Below, in pieces: positions 8,521 to 17,274 of a DNA stretch of 37,057 nt. The translations under genes and the position numbers were made by a program. Position 1 is the first letter of the stretch. Each line of letters begins with the position of its first letter. The notes under the pieces were generated by a model. The model was not told where the DNA came from, did no database searches, and saw nothing but the letters and a program-made list of their open reading frames with translations. Source of the DNA: Porphyromonas sp. (GTDB lineage: Bacteria; Bacteroidota; Bacteroidia; Bacteroidales; Paludibacteraceae); NCBI GenBank assembly GCA_020726365.1, contig DYSC01000003.1, positions 1 to 37,057 of the forward strand, in the 5' to 3' direction.

Positions 8521-9243
8521 ATGGATGCCAAATTAGTAATTATCCCAACGTACAACGAAAAAGAAAACATCGAGAATATTATTCGGGCTGTTTTCAAATT
8601 GCCAGAATTATTTCACATTCTGATTATCGAAGACGGTTCGCCCGATGGTACAGCTGCCATTGTAATGCAGTTGCAGAAAGAGTTTGACGGTCAGCTTTTT
8701 ATGATCGAACGAAAGGGGAAACTCGGCTTAGGAACGGCTTATATTGCTGGTTTTAAATGGGCGTTGGCACATAATTACGATTATATTTTCGAAATGGATG
8801 CCGATTTTTCGCACAACCCAACCGATTTACCCAAACTCTATCGTGCCTGCTCGGAGCAGGGTGCCGATGTGGCTATCGGTTCGCGCTATGTGAGTGGGGT
8901 GAATGTGGTTAATTGGCCTATTGGCAGGGTGTTGATGTCGTATTTTGCTTCGAAATATGTGCGCTTTGTGCTTGGTATGAAAATTTCGGACACGACAGCT
9001 GGTTTTAAATGTTATCGGGCTAATGTATTGAAAACTATTGATTTGGATAAGATAAAATTCAAAGGATATGCTTTTCAGGTGGAGATGAAATTCACAGCCT
9101 ACAAATGTGGTTTTAAGTTGGTAGAAGTTCCGATTATCTTTATTAACAGAGAATTAGGAACATCGAAAATGAGTGGAGGAATATTTAGTGAAGCATTTTT
9201 GGGTGTTATTCAATTAAAAATATATAGTTGGTTCAAAAAATAA
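8521..9243 (+). CDS. Polyprenol-monophosphate mannosyltransferase-like GT2 enzyme
   Basis: The 240-aa product resembles dolichyl/polyprenyl-phosphate mannose synthase, which moves a sugar from a nucleotide donor to a lipid phosphate carrier at the inner membrane. Motifs in order are VIIPTYNEKENI at the N terminus, IIEDGSPDGTA, GLGTAYIAGFKWAL, the DxD-type MDADFSH near residue 100, VAIGSRYV, and DTTAGFKCY. FINRELGTSKMS near the end is also a family signature. No C-terminal membrane helices are present, so it is the soluble short form. I chose the ATG at 8521, which starts just before the first strand (MDAKLVIIPTYNE); a TTG at 8494 would add nine residues without family support. The sugar could be mannose or glucose. 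Confidence 0.85.
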   Translation: MDAKLVIIPTYNEKENIENIIRAVFKLPELFHILIIEDGSPDGTAAIVMQLQKEFDGQLFMIERKGKLGLGTAYIAGFKWALAHNYDYIFEMDADFSHNPTDLPKLYRACSEQGADVAIGSRYVSGVNVVNWPIGRVLMSYFASKYVRFVLGMKISDTTAGFKCYRANVLKTIDLDKIKFKGYAFQVEMKFTAYKCGFKLVEVPIIFINRELGTSKMSGGIFSEAFLGVIQLKIYSWFKK

Positions 9244-9246
9244 ACG

Positions 9247-9308
9247 TGATGTCCCTACGGTACAACCCGTTTATTTTTTGATGCAGACACGGGCTACCCC
9301 TACGGTGA
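9247..9308. repeat. Intergenic repeat with duplicated CCCTACGGT
   Basis: CCCTACGGT occurs at 9253-9261 and again at 9298-9306. Between them CCCGT (9266-9270) can pair with ACGGG (9289-9293). The segment is richer in GC than its surroundings and lies just before pyrC. It looks like a dispersed intergenic element rather than a gene. Confidence 0.5.
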
Positions 9309-9365
9309 AACTATTATTGTGTGGTGAAACCCTTATTAGTAAATTTCAATTTTTCTACTCACAAA

Positions 9366-10706
9366 ATGTTACTTATAAAAAACGCAACAATAATCAACGA
9401 AAACAGGACTTTTACAGGCTCTGTGTTGGTGGAGAACGAATACATTAAAGCCGTTTACGAAGGCGATGCGCCAATAGAAATAAATGGTTCGTTTACCACA
9501 GTTGATGGTACAGGTAAAATGCTAATTCCGGGAGTTATTGACGACCAAGTACATTTTCGTGAACCAGGCTTAACGCACAAAGGAAATATTTATAGTGAGT
9601 CGAAAGCTGCGGTGGCAGGTGGTGTAACTTCGTTTATGGAAATGCCCAATACCATGCCACTTACCACTACCATTGAGGCGCTCGAAGATAAATACAAACT
9701 TGGAGCAGAGAAGTCGTTTGCAAATTATTCGTTTTACATGGGCGCTACCAATTCCAATATAGATGAGTTGCGAAAGGTTGACATACGAAATGTCTGTGGT
9801 GTGAAGATTTTTATGGGTTCGTCGACAGGTAACATGTTGGTTGACAATAAAGAAACGTTGAGTAATATCTTTGCCGAAATACCCCTGCTGATAGCTACGC
9901 ACTGCGAAGATGAGGCTACCATTCAGGCTAATAAAGCGCGTTACAAAGCGCTACATGGCGACGATTTGCCCATACAGTTTCACCCGCTTATCCGCAATGC
10001 CGAAGCGTGTTATCGTTCGTCGTCTTTTGCGGTGGAATTGGCTACAAAATACAATGCCAGACTGCATGTATTGCATATTTCGAGCGCGATGGAAATGTCG
10101 CTTTTTGATAATAAAAATCCACTTCGCGAAAAAAATATTACTGCTGAGGTTTGTGTGCATCATTTGTGGTTTTCGGATAAAGATTATGCCACTTACGGCA
10201 ATCGCATTAAATGGAATCCGGCAATAAAAGCAGAAACCGACCGTTTGGCATTAATCGAAGCATTGAACAACGGAAAAATTGATGTAGTAGCCACCGACCA
10301 TGCGCCACACCTATTGCGCGAAAAAGAAGGCAATTGCCTCAAGGCAGTTTCGGGTGGTCCGCTTATTCAGCATTCGTTAGCTGCCATGTTGCAAATGGCT
10401 AAAAATGGCGTATTTACCTACGAAAAAGTAATTGATAAAATGTGTCATGCTACGGCCGAATTATACAGAGTAGAAAAACGTGGATATATTCGTCCGGGTT
10501 ATTTTGCTGATTTGGTGCTCGTTGACCCTAAAAAACAAACAACGGTTACTACCGATAACCTGCTTTATTTCTGTGGTTGGTCGCCATTCGAAGGAACTAC
10601 TTTCGATCATACAGTGATCAAAACATGGGTAAATGGCGAGTTGGTTTATAACGAAGGTGTAGTTGATGAAAATATTCGTGGTCGTAGATTGACCTTTAAT
10701 TTATAA
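9366..10706 (+). CDS. pyrC: Dihydroorotase, class I type
   Basis: Dihydroorotase interconverts N-carbamoyl-L-aspartate and dihydroorotate in de novo pyrimidine synthesis. The 446-aa protein is an amidohydrolase with an N-terminal beta-sandwich ([22 protein letters not shown]). Later metal and substrate motifs are present: [17 protein letters not shown] and the C-terminal ATDHAPH. In the first metal motif, normally DxHxHxREPG, it reads [10 protein letters not shown], so Gln replaces the first His. The substrate-binding PNTNP reads PNTMP. I recall similar [10 protein letters not shown] forms in other Bacteroidota, so this is probably a lineage trait and not decay, though allantoinase or another cyclic amidase is an alternative. 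I chose the ATG at 9366; a GTG at 9321 would add 15 unsupported residues. apbE follows after 11 bp. Confidence 0.88.
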   Translation: MLLIKNATIINENRTFTGSVLVENEYIKAVYEGDAPIEINGSFTTVDGTGKMLIPGVIDDQVHFREPGLTHKGNIYSESKAAVAGGVTSFMEMPNTMPLTTTIEALEDKYKLGAEKSFANYSFYMGATNSNIDELRKVDIRNVCGVKIFMGSSTGNMLVDNKETLSNIFAEIPLLIATHCEDEATIQANKARYKALHGDDLPIQFHPLIRNAEACYRSSSFAVELATKYNARLHVLHISSAMEMSLFDNKNPLREKNITAEVCVHHLWFSDKDYATYGNRIKWNPAIKAETDRLALIEALNNGKIDVVATDHAPHLLREKEGNCLKAVSGGPLIQHSLAAMLQMAKNGVFTYEKVIDKMCHATAELYRVEKRGYIRPGYFADLVLVDPKKQTTVTTDNLLYFCGWSPFEGTTFDHTVIKTWVNGELVYNEGVVDENIRGRRLTFNL

Positions 10707-10717
10707 AACAAAATTAG

Positions 10718-11752
10718 ATGAATAAGATTTTAAAAAATAAAATTCGTGTAACGTTGTTTTTTACAATAAGTTTATTGTTAGTAAGTTGTGGAGCCAATAA
10801 AAAACCTACTAAAGCTGTGGAGTATATTCACAACGAGGGGAAAGCACAGGGAACTTATTATTCAGCTACTTATTTACAGCCCGAAGGCAAAGATTTGCAG
10901 GCGCAATTAGATATATTTTTCAACGAATTCAATCGTTCGCTTTCTACTTACGACCCCAACTCCTTGATTTCACGGATTAATCGAAACGATATAACTACAA
11001 TCGATACTTATTTTGAAACAGTTTTCACAGCTTCGCAAAAAGTGTCGGAAGCAACCGGTGGAGCTTTCGATATTACGGTGGCACCTCTTGTGAATGCTTG
11101 GGGTTTTGGATTTGGAAATCACGACCGTTCGAAAGAGCCTGATTTATCGAAACTTATGCCGCTTATTGGTTATCAAAAAGTAAGATTAGAAAATCGCCAA
11201 TTGGTAAAACAGAACAATGCTATTATGATAGATGTGAGTGCCATTGCTCAAGGATATTCGGCCGATTTAATAGCTGCTATTTTTGAAAAAAACGGTTGTG
11301 TGCATTACATGATTGATATTGGGGGCGAAATAGTTTGCAAAGGAAGCAATCCGAAAGGTAAAAACTGGCAAATTGGTATTGATAAACCGGTAGACGATTC
11401 GTTGAACGTTAGTGGCGAGCTGCAAACTATTGTAAGTATAACTAACAGAGCCATAACCACATCGGGTAACTATCGTCAGTTTTACGTGAAAGACGGCAAA
11501 AAATATGCACATACGATAAATCCAAAAACAGGTCGTCCGGTGAATCATAATTTGCTGAGTGCTACAGTAGTAGCTGCCGACTGTACTACTGCCGATGCCT
11601 ATGCAACCGCCTTTATGGTACTAGGAAAAGATAGTGCAATGGCTTTGTGTAAACGCACCCCCGACATGGATTGCTATTTGATTTATACCGACAAAAACGG
11701 AAAATATCAGGTTGCCCATACCGAAGGATTCAAAAAATACATGACAGAATAA
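10718..11752 (+). CDS. apbE: FAD:protein FMN transferase, lipoprotein
   Basis: ApbE attaches FMN covalently to threonine residues of exported flavoproteins such as NqrB/NqrC and RnfG/RnfD, using FAD as donor and Mg2+. The 344-aa product has a lipoprotein signal with lipobox LLLVSC at about residues 20-25. There is no acidic stretch after the Cys, which suggests a periplasm-facing anchor. Family motifs are GTYYSATY, FDITVAPLVNAWGFG, DVSAIAQGYSADLIA, IDIGGEIVCKG and ITTSGNYRQFY, with the C-terminal YAHTINPKTGRPV. The length is normal. It lies 11 bp after pyrC and is probably cotranscribed with it. No Nqr or Rnf genes are in the window. bamD has its own promoter inside the following gap. Confidence 0.94.
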   Translation: MNKILKNKIRVTLFFTISLLLVSCGANKKPTKAVEYIHNEGKAQGTYYSATYLQPEGKDLQAQLDIFFNEFNRSLSTYDPNSLISRINRNDITTIDTYFETVFTASQKVSEATGGAFDITVAPLVNAWGFGFGNHDRSKEPDLSKLMPLIGYQKVRLENRQLVKQNNAIMIDVSAIAQGYSADLIAAIFEKNGCVHYMIDIGGEIVCKGSNPKGKNWQIGIDKPVDDSLNVSGELQTIVSITNRAITTSGNYRQFYVKDGKKYAHTINPKTGRPVNHNLLSATVVAADCTTADAYATAFMVLGKDSAMALCKRTPDMDCYLIYTDKNGKYQVAHTEGFKKYMTE

Positions 11753-11783
11753 GATTTTATTTTTTTATTACCAATATATTAAC

Positions 11784-11791
11784 TACTTTTG
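11784..11791 (+). promoter_or_regulatory. Bacteroidota -7 box for bamD
   Basis: TACTTTTG matches TAnnTTTG and lies 17 bp before the ATG of bamD. Confidence 0.65.
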
Positions 11792-11808
11792 CAGTCCGAA
11801 TTTTTTTT

Positions 11809-12612
11809 ATGAAACGAAACGCAATTATTCTTTTTTTCTCGGTTGTTTTATTTGCTTCGTGTGGTGAATATCAGAAGATTCTGAAAAGCACCGACCCTGA
11901 GTTGAAATACACCAAAGCAGTGGAATATTTTGATAAAAAGGATTACATGAGGGCTACAACTCTGTTCGACGAAATAGCGACCTATTTTAAAGGAACTGAA
12001 CGTTCGGAAACAATTTTGAATTATTTAGGTCAAGCTTATCTCGGACAGAAAGATTATTTTACGGCAAGTGAATATTTCAAGACTTACGTAAAGACTTATC
12101 CTAAAGGTAAATACATTGTGGGATCGAAGTTTATGATAGGTTACTGTTATTATTTAGATTCGCCCGATGCTCGATTGGATCAGACAGCCACGTTGGATGC
12201 AGTGAATGCCTTACAGGAATTTGTGGACGTATATCCTGAAAGTGAACGCGTGCCCGAGGCAATGAAATTGTTAGACGAATTGAACGATAAAATAGCTTAT
12301 AAATACTACTTAAATTCAAAATTGTATTATAATTTAGGTAATTATTTGGGAAACAATTACGAATCGGCAGTAATAACTGCTCAAAATGCGTTGAAACGTT
12401 TTCCTTCGAATAAATACAGCGAACAATTGTCGATGTTGATACTCGAAGCAAAATACGAGCAGGCTTTACAAAGTATAGAGGAAAAAAGATTAGACCGTTA
12501 TCGCGCAACCATTGATGAATATTTTAATTTTATCAATGAATATTCCGAAGGAAAATTGCGCAAGCAAGCCGATAAAATTTATAATGAATCGAAAAAAATA
12601 GTCAAAGAATAA
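11809..12612 (+). CDS. bamD: Outer membrane assembly lipoprotein BamD
   Basis: BamD is the essential TPR lipoprotein of the BAM complex that inserts beta-barrel proteins into the outer membrane. The 267-aa product has a lipobox at VLFASC (Cys near residue 18) and then GEYQKILKSTDPE. It carries alpha-helical tetratricopeptide repeats with signatures such as YTKAVEYFDKKDYMRATTLF, LNYLGQAYLGQKDYFTASEYF and YPESERVPEAM. I chose the ATG at 11809. It directly follows the -7 box and gives a normal lipoprotein signal, whereas upstream in-frame Met codons would precede the promoter. rpoZ follows after 12 bp, so the two are probably one operon. I see no anomaly. Confidence 0.93.
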   Translation: MKRNAIILFFSVVLFASCGEYQKILKSTDPELKYTKAVEYFDKKDYMRATTLFDEIATYFKGTERSETILNYLGQAYLGQKDYFTASEYFKTYVKTYPKGKYIVGSKFMIGYCYYLDSPDARLDQTATLDAVNALQEFVDVYPESERVPEAMKLLDELNDKIAYKYYLNSKLYYNLGNYLGNNYESAVITAQNALKRFPSNKYSEQLSMLILEAKYEQALQSIEEKRLDRYRATIDEYFNFINEYSEGKLRKQADKIYNESKKIVKE

Positions 12613-12624
12613 ATATAAAAATTT

Positions 12625-12957
12625 ATGGAACATAAAAAAATGAATGTGCCTTCGAGTACTATTTCGCGTGATATGAATAGCATTAGCGAAAATGTAGGTA
12701 ATGTTTACGAAACTGTAAAAATTATCGCAAAACGCTCTAATCAGATTACTGCTGAAGTTAAAGTTGAATTAGATAAGAAATTGCAGGAGTTCTCGTCGTT
12801 AAACGAAAATATTGAAGAGGTTTTCGAAAATCGCGAGCAAATTGAAATATCACGTTTTTACGAAAAATTACCAAAACCAACCTTGGTAGCCACTCAGGAA
12901 TTTATTGAGGATAAAGTGTATTATCGCAATCCGATTAAGGATAACAAACTAAAGTAA
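12625..12957 (+). CDS. rpoZ: RNA polymerase omega subunit, Bacteroidota type
   Basis: This is a 110-aa protein. The segment ETVKIIAKRSNQITAEVK matches the omega helix that docks on the beta-prime C terminus. VFENREQIEISRFYEKLPKP followed by LVATQEF is the conserved C-terminal block of the Bacteroidota version, which is often left as a hypothetical protein. Omega assists assembly of RNA polymerase. The gene sits 12 bp after bamD and ahead of coaBC, an arrangement I associate with this phylum. A small hairpin (CTGAT with ATCAG) just after the stop could be a weak terminator. Confidence 0.85.
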   Translation: MEHKKMNVPSSTISRDMNSISENVGNVYETVKIIAKRSNQITAEVKVELDKKLQEFSSLNENIEEVFENREQIEISRFYEKLPKPTLVATQEFIEDKVYYRNPIKDNKLK

Positions 12958-13065
12958 CTGATTTAAACATCAGGTTTACTAAAACTATTTGTAAAAGAGC
13001 ATCGTTATTTTAATATAACTTTGTTCTTTTATTTTTTTTATTGAACGAGTTTGCAAATTTTTATG

Positions 13066-13073
13066 TAAGTTTG
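13066..13073 (+). promoter_or_regulatory. Bacteroidota promoter for the coaBC-DUF4835-recN operon
   Basis: TAAGTTTG matches TAnnTTTG, and TTTG at 13049-13052 is a candidate -33 element. It lies 28 bp before the coaBC start. Confidence 0.65.
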
Positions 13074-13101
13074 TAGTACAAAAATTTTAAAGTTAATCGG
13101 T

Positions 13102-14298
13102 ATGCTACGAGGAAAGAAAATTATTTTAGGAATTACAGGCAGTATAGCAGCCTACAAGTCTGCAACGTTGGTACGCCTGCTGGTGAAGCAAGGAGCTAAA
13201 GTTAAAGTGATTATGACCCCACTTGCTAAGGAGTTTATTACGCCACTCACACTGGCAACATTATCGAATAATCCGATTTTGGTTGATTTTTTTAATCCCG
13301 AAAATGGAGATTGGAATAGTCATGTAGACTTGGGTTTGTGGGCAGATGCCTACATTATTGCCCCTGCTACTGCTAATACCATTGGCAAAATGGTAACTGG
13401 CGTTGCCGATAATCTGCTGCTAACTACCTATTTGTCGGCAAAATGCCCTGTGTTTATAGCTCCAGCCATGGATTTGGATATGTTTGCGCATCCAAGTACC
13501 AAACACAATTTACAAACACTGAAATCGTTTGGAAATAAGATAATTGAACCTACAGTTGGTCAGTTGGCAAGCGGACTCGAAGGCAAAGGTCGTATGGAAG
13601 AGCCCGAAAATATTGTGCGCTATATCGATGACTTTTTTACGCCGAAAAAAATGGCAGGTAAAAAAGTACTTATCACTGCCGGACCAACATACGAAAAGAT
13701 AGATCCGGTACGTTATATAGGTAATTTTTCGTCGGGTAAAATGGGATTTGCATTGGCTGAATCGTGTGCCCGACAAGGAGCTGAGGTTACACTTATAACG
13801 GGTCCCGTAAATTTAAGTGCGCGTCATCCTAATATTAGACGAATCGATGTAGATTCAGCCGAAGAGATGTACAAAGCTGTAATGAATCGCTTCTACAAAA
13901 TGGATGGAGCTATATTGTGTGCAGCTGTGGCTGATTTTACACCAATTCAGAAATTTGACTCGAAAATTAAGCGTGAAAAGCAGAATTTGATACTCGAACT
14001 AAAACCTACAAACGACATTGCAGCTGCAGTTGGAAAAATCAAAGGGGGCGAACAGTTTGTGGTTGGTTTTGCATTGGAATCGGATAACGAAGAACAAAAT
14101 GCTATTGGCAAAATGGAACGTAAAAACTTAGACTTCATTGTGTTGAATTCGTTACAAGACCACAATACAGGTTTTGGGTTCGATACAAACAAGGTGTCGA
14201 TTATTCATCGTTCGGGAATGAAAAAAAAATACGAATTGAAAAGTAAGTTGGATGTGGCTGATGATATTGTAAATGAGATAAATACATTGATTTTTTAA
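13102..14298 (+). CDS. coaBC: Bifunctional phosphopantothenoylcysteine decarboxylase/synthetase
   Basis: The enzyme carries out two consecutive steps of coenzyme A synthesis: ligation of cysteine to 4'-phosphopantothenate (CoaB) and decarboxylation to 4'-phosphopantetheine (CoaC). The 398-aa protein has the CoaC flavoprotein domain first (about 1-180), with GSIAAYKSATL, the catalytic His in SHVDLG near residue 74, and APAMDLDM. The CoaB domain starts near residue 187 with VLITAGPTYEKIDPVRYI and FSSGKMGFALAE. It continues with CAAVADFTP and the KIKRE lysine region. Length and fusion order are standard. DUF4835 starts 12 bp after the stop and recN a few bases beyond that, so three genes form one operon. 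Confidence 0.96.
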   Translation: MLRGKKIILGITGSIAAYKSATLVRLLVKQGAKVKVIMTPLAKEFITPLTLATLSNNPILVDFFNPENGDWNSHVDLGLWADAYIIAPATANTIGKMVTGVADNLLLTTYLSAKCPVFIAPAMDLDMFAHPSTKHNLQTLKSFGNKIIEPTVGQLASGLEGKGRMEEPENIVRYIDDFFTPKKMAGKKVLITAGPTYEKIDPVRYIGNFSSGKMGFALAESCARQGAEVTLITGPVNLSARHPNIRRIDVDSAEEMYKAVMNRFYKMDGAILCAAVADFTPIQKFDSKIKREKQNLILELKPTNDIAAAVGKIKGGEQFVVGFALESDNEEQNAIGKMERKNLDFIVLNSLQDHNTGFGFDTNKVSIIHRSGMKKKYELKSKLDVADDIVNEINTLIF

Positions 14299-14310
14299 TT
14301 GAATTAATAG

Positions 14311-15204
14311 ATGAGAAATATTGTTGCGGTAGTGTTGTTTTTGCTTCTTTCATTGCCATTTTATGCGCAGGAATTAAAATGCACGGTCAATATTAACTCC
14401 GATATGGTGCAGGGTACAAATAAATCGGTTTTTAACACCCTTCAGAAATCTGTTTCGGAGTTTATAAATACCCGTCGGTGGTCGGAAATGACATATAGTA
14501 ACGCCGAAAAAATAGAATGTAGCATGACCATTGTGGTTAAAAAAGTAGAAGGTGATGCTTTTACTGCTGATATTCAGGTACAATCGCGCCGACCGGTTTA
14601 CAATTCGTCGTACAACACCACGCTTTTCAACTTCAAGGATAATTATTTTACATTCGACTACAAAGAATTTGATCAGTTGGAAATGAACGAAAGTACCATT
14701 ACTTCGAATTTGACTGCTGTGTTGGCTTATTATGCCTATCTTATAATTGGTTACGACCTCGATTCGTACACCCGTTTGGGTGGAACGCCGTTTTTCGAAG
14801 CTGCCGAGCGAATTGTAAATCAAGCTCAGGCAGCAGATTTGGTAGGTTGGAAAGCTTTTGAAAGCACTAAAAACCGCTATGCGTTAGTAAACAACCTGAC
14901 CGACGAAGCATTTAAAAAATACCGGAGCTATTTTTACGAATATCACCGTATGGGATTGGACGAAATGTCGATAAATATGACCAATGCACGCGCCAAAATA
15001 GCTGCAGGACTGCCTTTGTTGCGCGAAGCAAACCGCGCGCGTCCTTCGGCTATTATTATAGCTTCGTTTCTTGATGCCAAAAACGATGAACTCATCAATA
15101 TCTTTTCGAAAGCGACCGACAAAGAGAAGAAAGAAGCGGTTGAAATTCTTATGGACGTAAATCCCACTCAAACTGAACGTTACGAGAAAATTTTGAAAAA
15201 TTAA
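14311..15204 (+). CDS. DUF4835 family exported protein
   Basis: This 297-aa protein has a clear signal peptide (about 1-19, ending near LPFYAQ) and no lipobox, so it is probably periplasmic. It matches the Bacteroidota-specific DUF4835 family found between coaBC and recN. Features seen include LKCTVNINSDMVQGTN after the signal, TRRWSEMTYSNAEKIEC, and a C-terminal segment near MDVNPTQTERYEKIL. The function is unknown. The fixed position in a CoA synthesis and DNA repair operon is conserved but does not explain its role. The start follows coaBC by 12 bp, and the stop is 3 bp before the recN ATG, implying tight cotranscription and probable translational coupling. Confidence 0.85.
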   Translation: MRNIVAVVLFLLLSLPFYAQELKCTVNINSDMVQGTNKSVFNTLQKSVSEFINTRRWSEMTYSNAEKIECSMTIVVKKVEGDAFTADIQVQSRRPVYNSSYNTTLFNFKDNYFTFDYKEFDQLEMNESTITSNLTAVLAYYAYLIIGYDLDSYTRLGGTPFFEAAERIVNQAQAADLVGWKAFESTKNRYALVNNLTDEAFKKYRSYFYEYHRMGLDEMSINMTNARAKIAAGLPLLREANRARPSAIIIASFLDAKNDELINIFSKATDKEKKEAVEILMDVNPTQTERYEKILKN

Positions 15205-15207
15205 AAA

Positions 15208-16869
15208 ATGCTGACTTCGCTATACATTTCTAACTATGCTCTGATTTCGGAACTCGAAATAGATTTTGTAGCCGGATTTTCATCGATTACGGGTGAAACG
15301 GGAGCCGGCAAATCCATTATTATGGGAGCCTTGTCGCTTATATTGGGACAGCGTGCCGATACCAAAGCCATTAAGAATGACGCTGACAAATGCATTATTG
15401 AAGCTACTTTCGAAATTTCGGGATATACAAAGCTGGCTGCTTTTTTTGTCGAAAATGATATTGATAACACGGACTCGACCTGTCTGATTCGACGCGAACT
15501 GACTGGTGCCGGCAAATCGAGGGCTTTTATTAACGATACGCCTGTTTCGCTTGCTGTTTTACGCGATTTAACCGTGCAACTGATTGATATTCACTCACAA
15601 CACGATAATCTGCTTCTTGCCAATCCTACCTATCAGCTCGATGTGGTGGATACCATTGCACAAAATTCGGAATTGCTTAAAGCGTATTCTGCTGCATTCG
15701 GGCAATGGCAACAACTGCTTGCCGACTTGCGGAAGTTAGAGCAAAATGCAAAACGCTATTCTACGGAGTTGGATTATATTCAGTTTCAGTACAGTCAGCT
15801 AACGGAAGTGCGATTGCAGGAAACAGAACAGGAAGAGCTTGAAACAGAACAGGATACACTGTTACACGCCGAAGAGATTAAAATTGAATTGCTATCGTCG
15901 CAGCAACTGTTTGAAGAAGAAAAGGCAGTGTTGCCTATGCTCAAAGATATTTTAAATTCGGTTTCGAAAATTAAAAAATTTGTTCCCGAAGGCGATGCTT
16001 GGATGGAACGCTTGCAATCGGCTTATATCGACTTGAAAGATATTAATTCCGAACTTTCGGTTTTCGCCGATAGGGTGGAGAATAATCCCGAACGATTAGC
16101 ATTTGTCGAAAATCGCTTGAGTGAGTTATTTACCCTGCAAAAAAAATACAAAGTAAATACAGTTGCCGAACTGATTGACATTCGGGATGAATTTGAACTG
16201 CAATTGCAAAAAATTGAATCGTTCGATGAAGATATTCAATTGCTGCAAGTTGAAATTGATAAGGCGTTTGCAATTGTAAATGAACTATCCGAAAAATTGA
16301 CAGCATCGCGCCAACAGGTTGTAAATCCTATTGAACAGCATATGATTGGTAGTCTCACCGAACTCGGAATGCCTAATATTCAGTTTAAAGTGCAACTTAC
16401 TACCACCGATACATTTACTGTAAATGGTCAGAATGAAGTTCAATTTCTGTTTTCGGCCAATAAAAATCGTGAAGTGCAGCCCGTACAGTTGATAGCTTCG
16501 GGTGGAGAGGTGTCACGCTTAATGCTGTCGATTAAAGCATTAATAGCTAACAAATCCGATTTGCCAACCATAATTTTCGACGAAATAGATACCGGAGTTT
16601 CGGGCGAAATAGCTCACCGCATGGGCGAAATTATGCAGGAAATGGGCAGTAGTATGCAGGTGCTCACTATCACGCACTTACCACAAATAGCAGCCAAGAG
16701 TGCTGCTCAGTACCGCGTTTATAAAGACGATTCGGGCAAGCAAACGCAAACATTTATAGAAAAACTCAACACCGAGCAACGTATAAACGAAATAGCTCAA
16801 ATGTTGAGTGGTAAAAATTTATCTGAAATTTCGCTGCTTAATGCGAAAGAGTTATTAGGGCTTAACTAA
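15208..16869 (+). CDS. recN: DNA repair protein RecN
   Basis: RecN is an SMC-like ATPase that helps double-strand break repair by acting with RecA on DNA ends. The 553-aa protein has the N-terminal Walker A GETGAGKSIIMGALSL (about 30-45) and the long coiled coil (about 150-360) expected for SMC relatives. The ABC signature is ASGGEVSRLMLSIK, the Walker B IIFDEIDTGVSGEIAHRMG, and the His switch VLTITHLPQIAAK. The length is normal. It is the last gene of the coaBC operon. After its stop there are 158 bp before the cobalamin riboswitch promoter, and I see no strong intrinsic terminator in that stretch. Confidence 0.96.
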   Translation: MLTSLYISNYALISELEIDFVAGFSSITGETGAGKSIIMGALSLILGQRADTKAIKNDADKCIIEATFEISGYTKLAAFFVENDIDNTDSTCLIRRELTGAGKSRAFINDTPVSLAVLRDLTVQLIDIHSQHDNLLLANPTYQLDVVDTIAQNSELLKAYSAAFGQWQQLLADLRKLEQNAKRYSTELDYIQFQYSQLTEVRLQETEQEELETEQDTLLHAEEIKIELLSSQQLFEEEKAVLPMLKDILNSVSKIKKFVPEGDAWMERLQSAYIDLKDINSELSVFADRVENNPERLAFVENRLSELFTLQKKYKVNTVAELIDIRDEFELQLQKIESFDEDIQLLQVEIDKAFAIVNELSEKLTASRQQVVNPIEQHMIGSLTELGMPNIQFKVQLTTTDTFTVNGQNEVQFLFSANKNREVQPVQLIASGGEVSRLMLSIKALIANKSDLPTIIFDEIDTGVSGEIAHRMGEIMQEMGSSMQVLTITHLPQIAAKSAAQYRVYKDDSGKQTQTFIEKLNTEQRINEIAQMLSGKNLSEISLLNAKELLGLN

Positions 16870-16872
16870 TTC

Positions 16873-16944
16873 TTAATCCGGTTTTTCGACACCAATTCCA
16901 ACTACCCCCGAAACTTGCAACCAAGTCTGAAGTATCGTATCCAT
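16873..16944 (-). other. Possible small minus-strand ORF or gene remnant
   Basis: Reading the minus strand from the ATG at 16944 gives a 23-residue peptide beginning MDTILQTWLQVSGVVGIG. The frame is open for at least another 75 nt upstream without an ATG. A minus-strand TATCTTTG -7 box lies nearby at 16979-16986. I do not recognise a family. It may be the tail of a lost gene, or a dispersed element that happens to be open. Confidence 0.25.
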
Positions 16945-17027
16945 ACCGCCATCTACACTTCTCCATTGAAAAATTACAAAGATAAATATTTGTTTAGAAT
17001 CTATAGTATCGATTACAAAAAATTACC

Positions 17028-17035
17028 TACCTTTG
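17028..17035 (+). promoter_or_regulatory. Bacteroidota -7 box for the riboswitch-btuB transcript
   Basis: TACCTTTG matches TAnnTTTG. Transcription would begin about 7 bp later, just where the riboswitch begins, which supports both calls. Confidence 0.7.
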
Positions 17036-17122
17036 TGCTCGCTTTGGTTTCGATTGCGTGTATCCATGCAACGAATTAAAAGGGAAACAGGTGTAATTCC
17101 TGTACAGTCCCGCTGCTGTAAG

Positions 17123-17162
17123 CTCCAACCTCACCCCTACCATCTCATTGATGAGAGTGAGA
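17123..17162 (-). repeat. Dispersed AGTTC...TTAGGT-type repeat inside riboswitch arm 1
   Basis: On the minus strand this segment reads CTCTCATCAATGAGATGG then AGGGGTGAGGT, which resembles the copy at 1771-1806 (about 23 of 36 positions by eye). CTCAT and ATGAG pair across a two-base TG loop. It fills the first variable arm of the riboswitch, between TGTAAGC and GCCACTG. Confidence 0.5.
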
Positions 17163-17207
17163 AAGAGAAAAATGTATTGAACAACACTTTGCCACTGTTT
17201 TTATAAT

Positions 17208-17274
17208 GACAACAGACGGCGGACAACAGACAACAGTTTTTTAATCTGTCACCTGTGGTCTGTTCACCGTTGTC
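17208..17274 (+). repeat. GACAACA-repeat long hairpin inside riboswitch arm 2
   Basis: GACAACAGAC occurs at 17208-17217 and 17222-17231, followed by a further GACAACAG at 17229-17236. The 3' half (17246-17274) is largely complementary: GACAAC at 17208 pairs with GTTGTC at 17269-17274, ACAGAC pairs with GTCTGT, and ACAG pairs with CTGT around a TTTTTTAAT loop. The whole forms a long imperfect hairpin in the second variable arm. Confidence 0.65.

Noticed and set aside
9321-9365. GTG start adding 15 residues to dihydroorotase
   Set aside because: The family begins at MLLIKNATI, encoded from ATG 9366.
11671-11808. Upstream Met codons extending BamD by 46 residues
   Set aside because: They lie inside apbE and before the bamD promoter; the lipoprotein signal begins at 11809.
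14160-14200. GGGTTCGATAC as a tRNA T-arm
   Set aside because: It lies inside coaBC, and no acceptor or anticodon stem surrounds it. No tRNA was found in the window.
15234-15515. Minus-strand frame inside recN
   Set aside because: It covers the Walker A region of a clear RecN and has no independent features.
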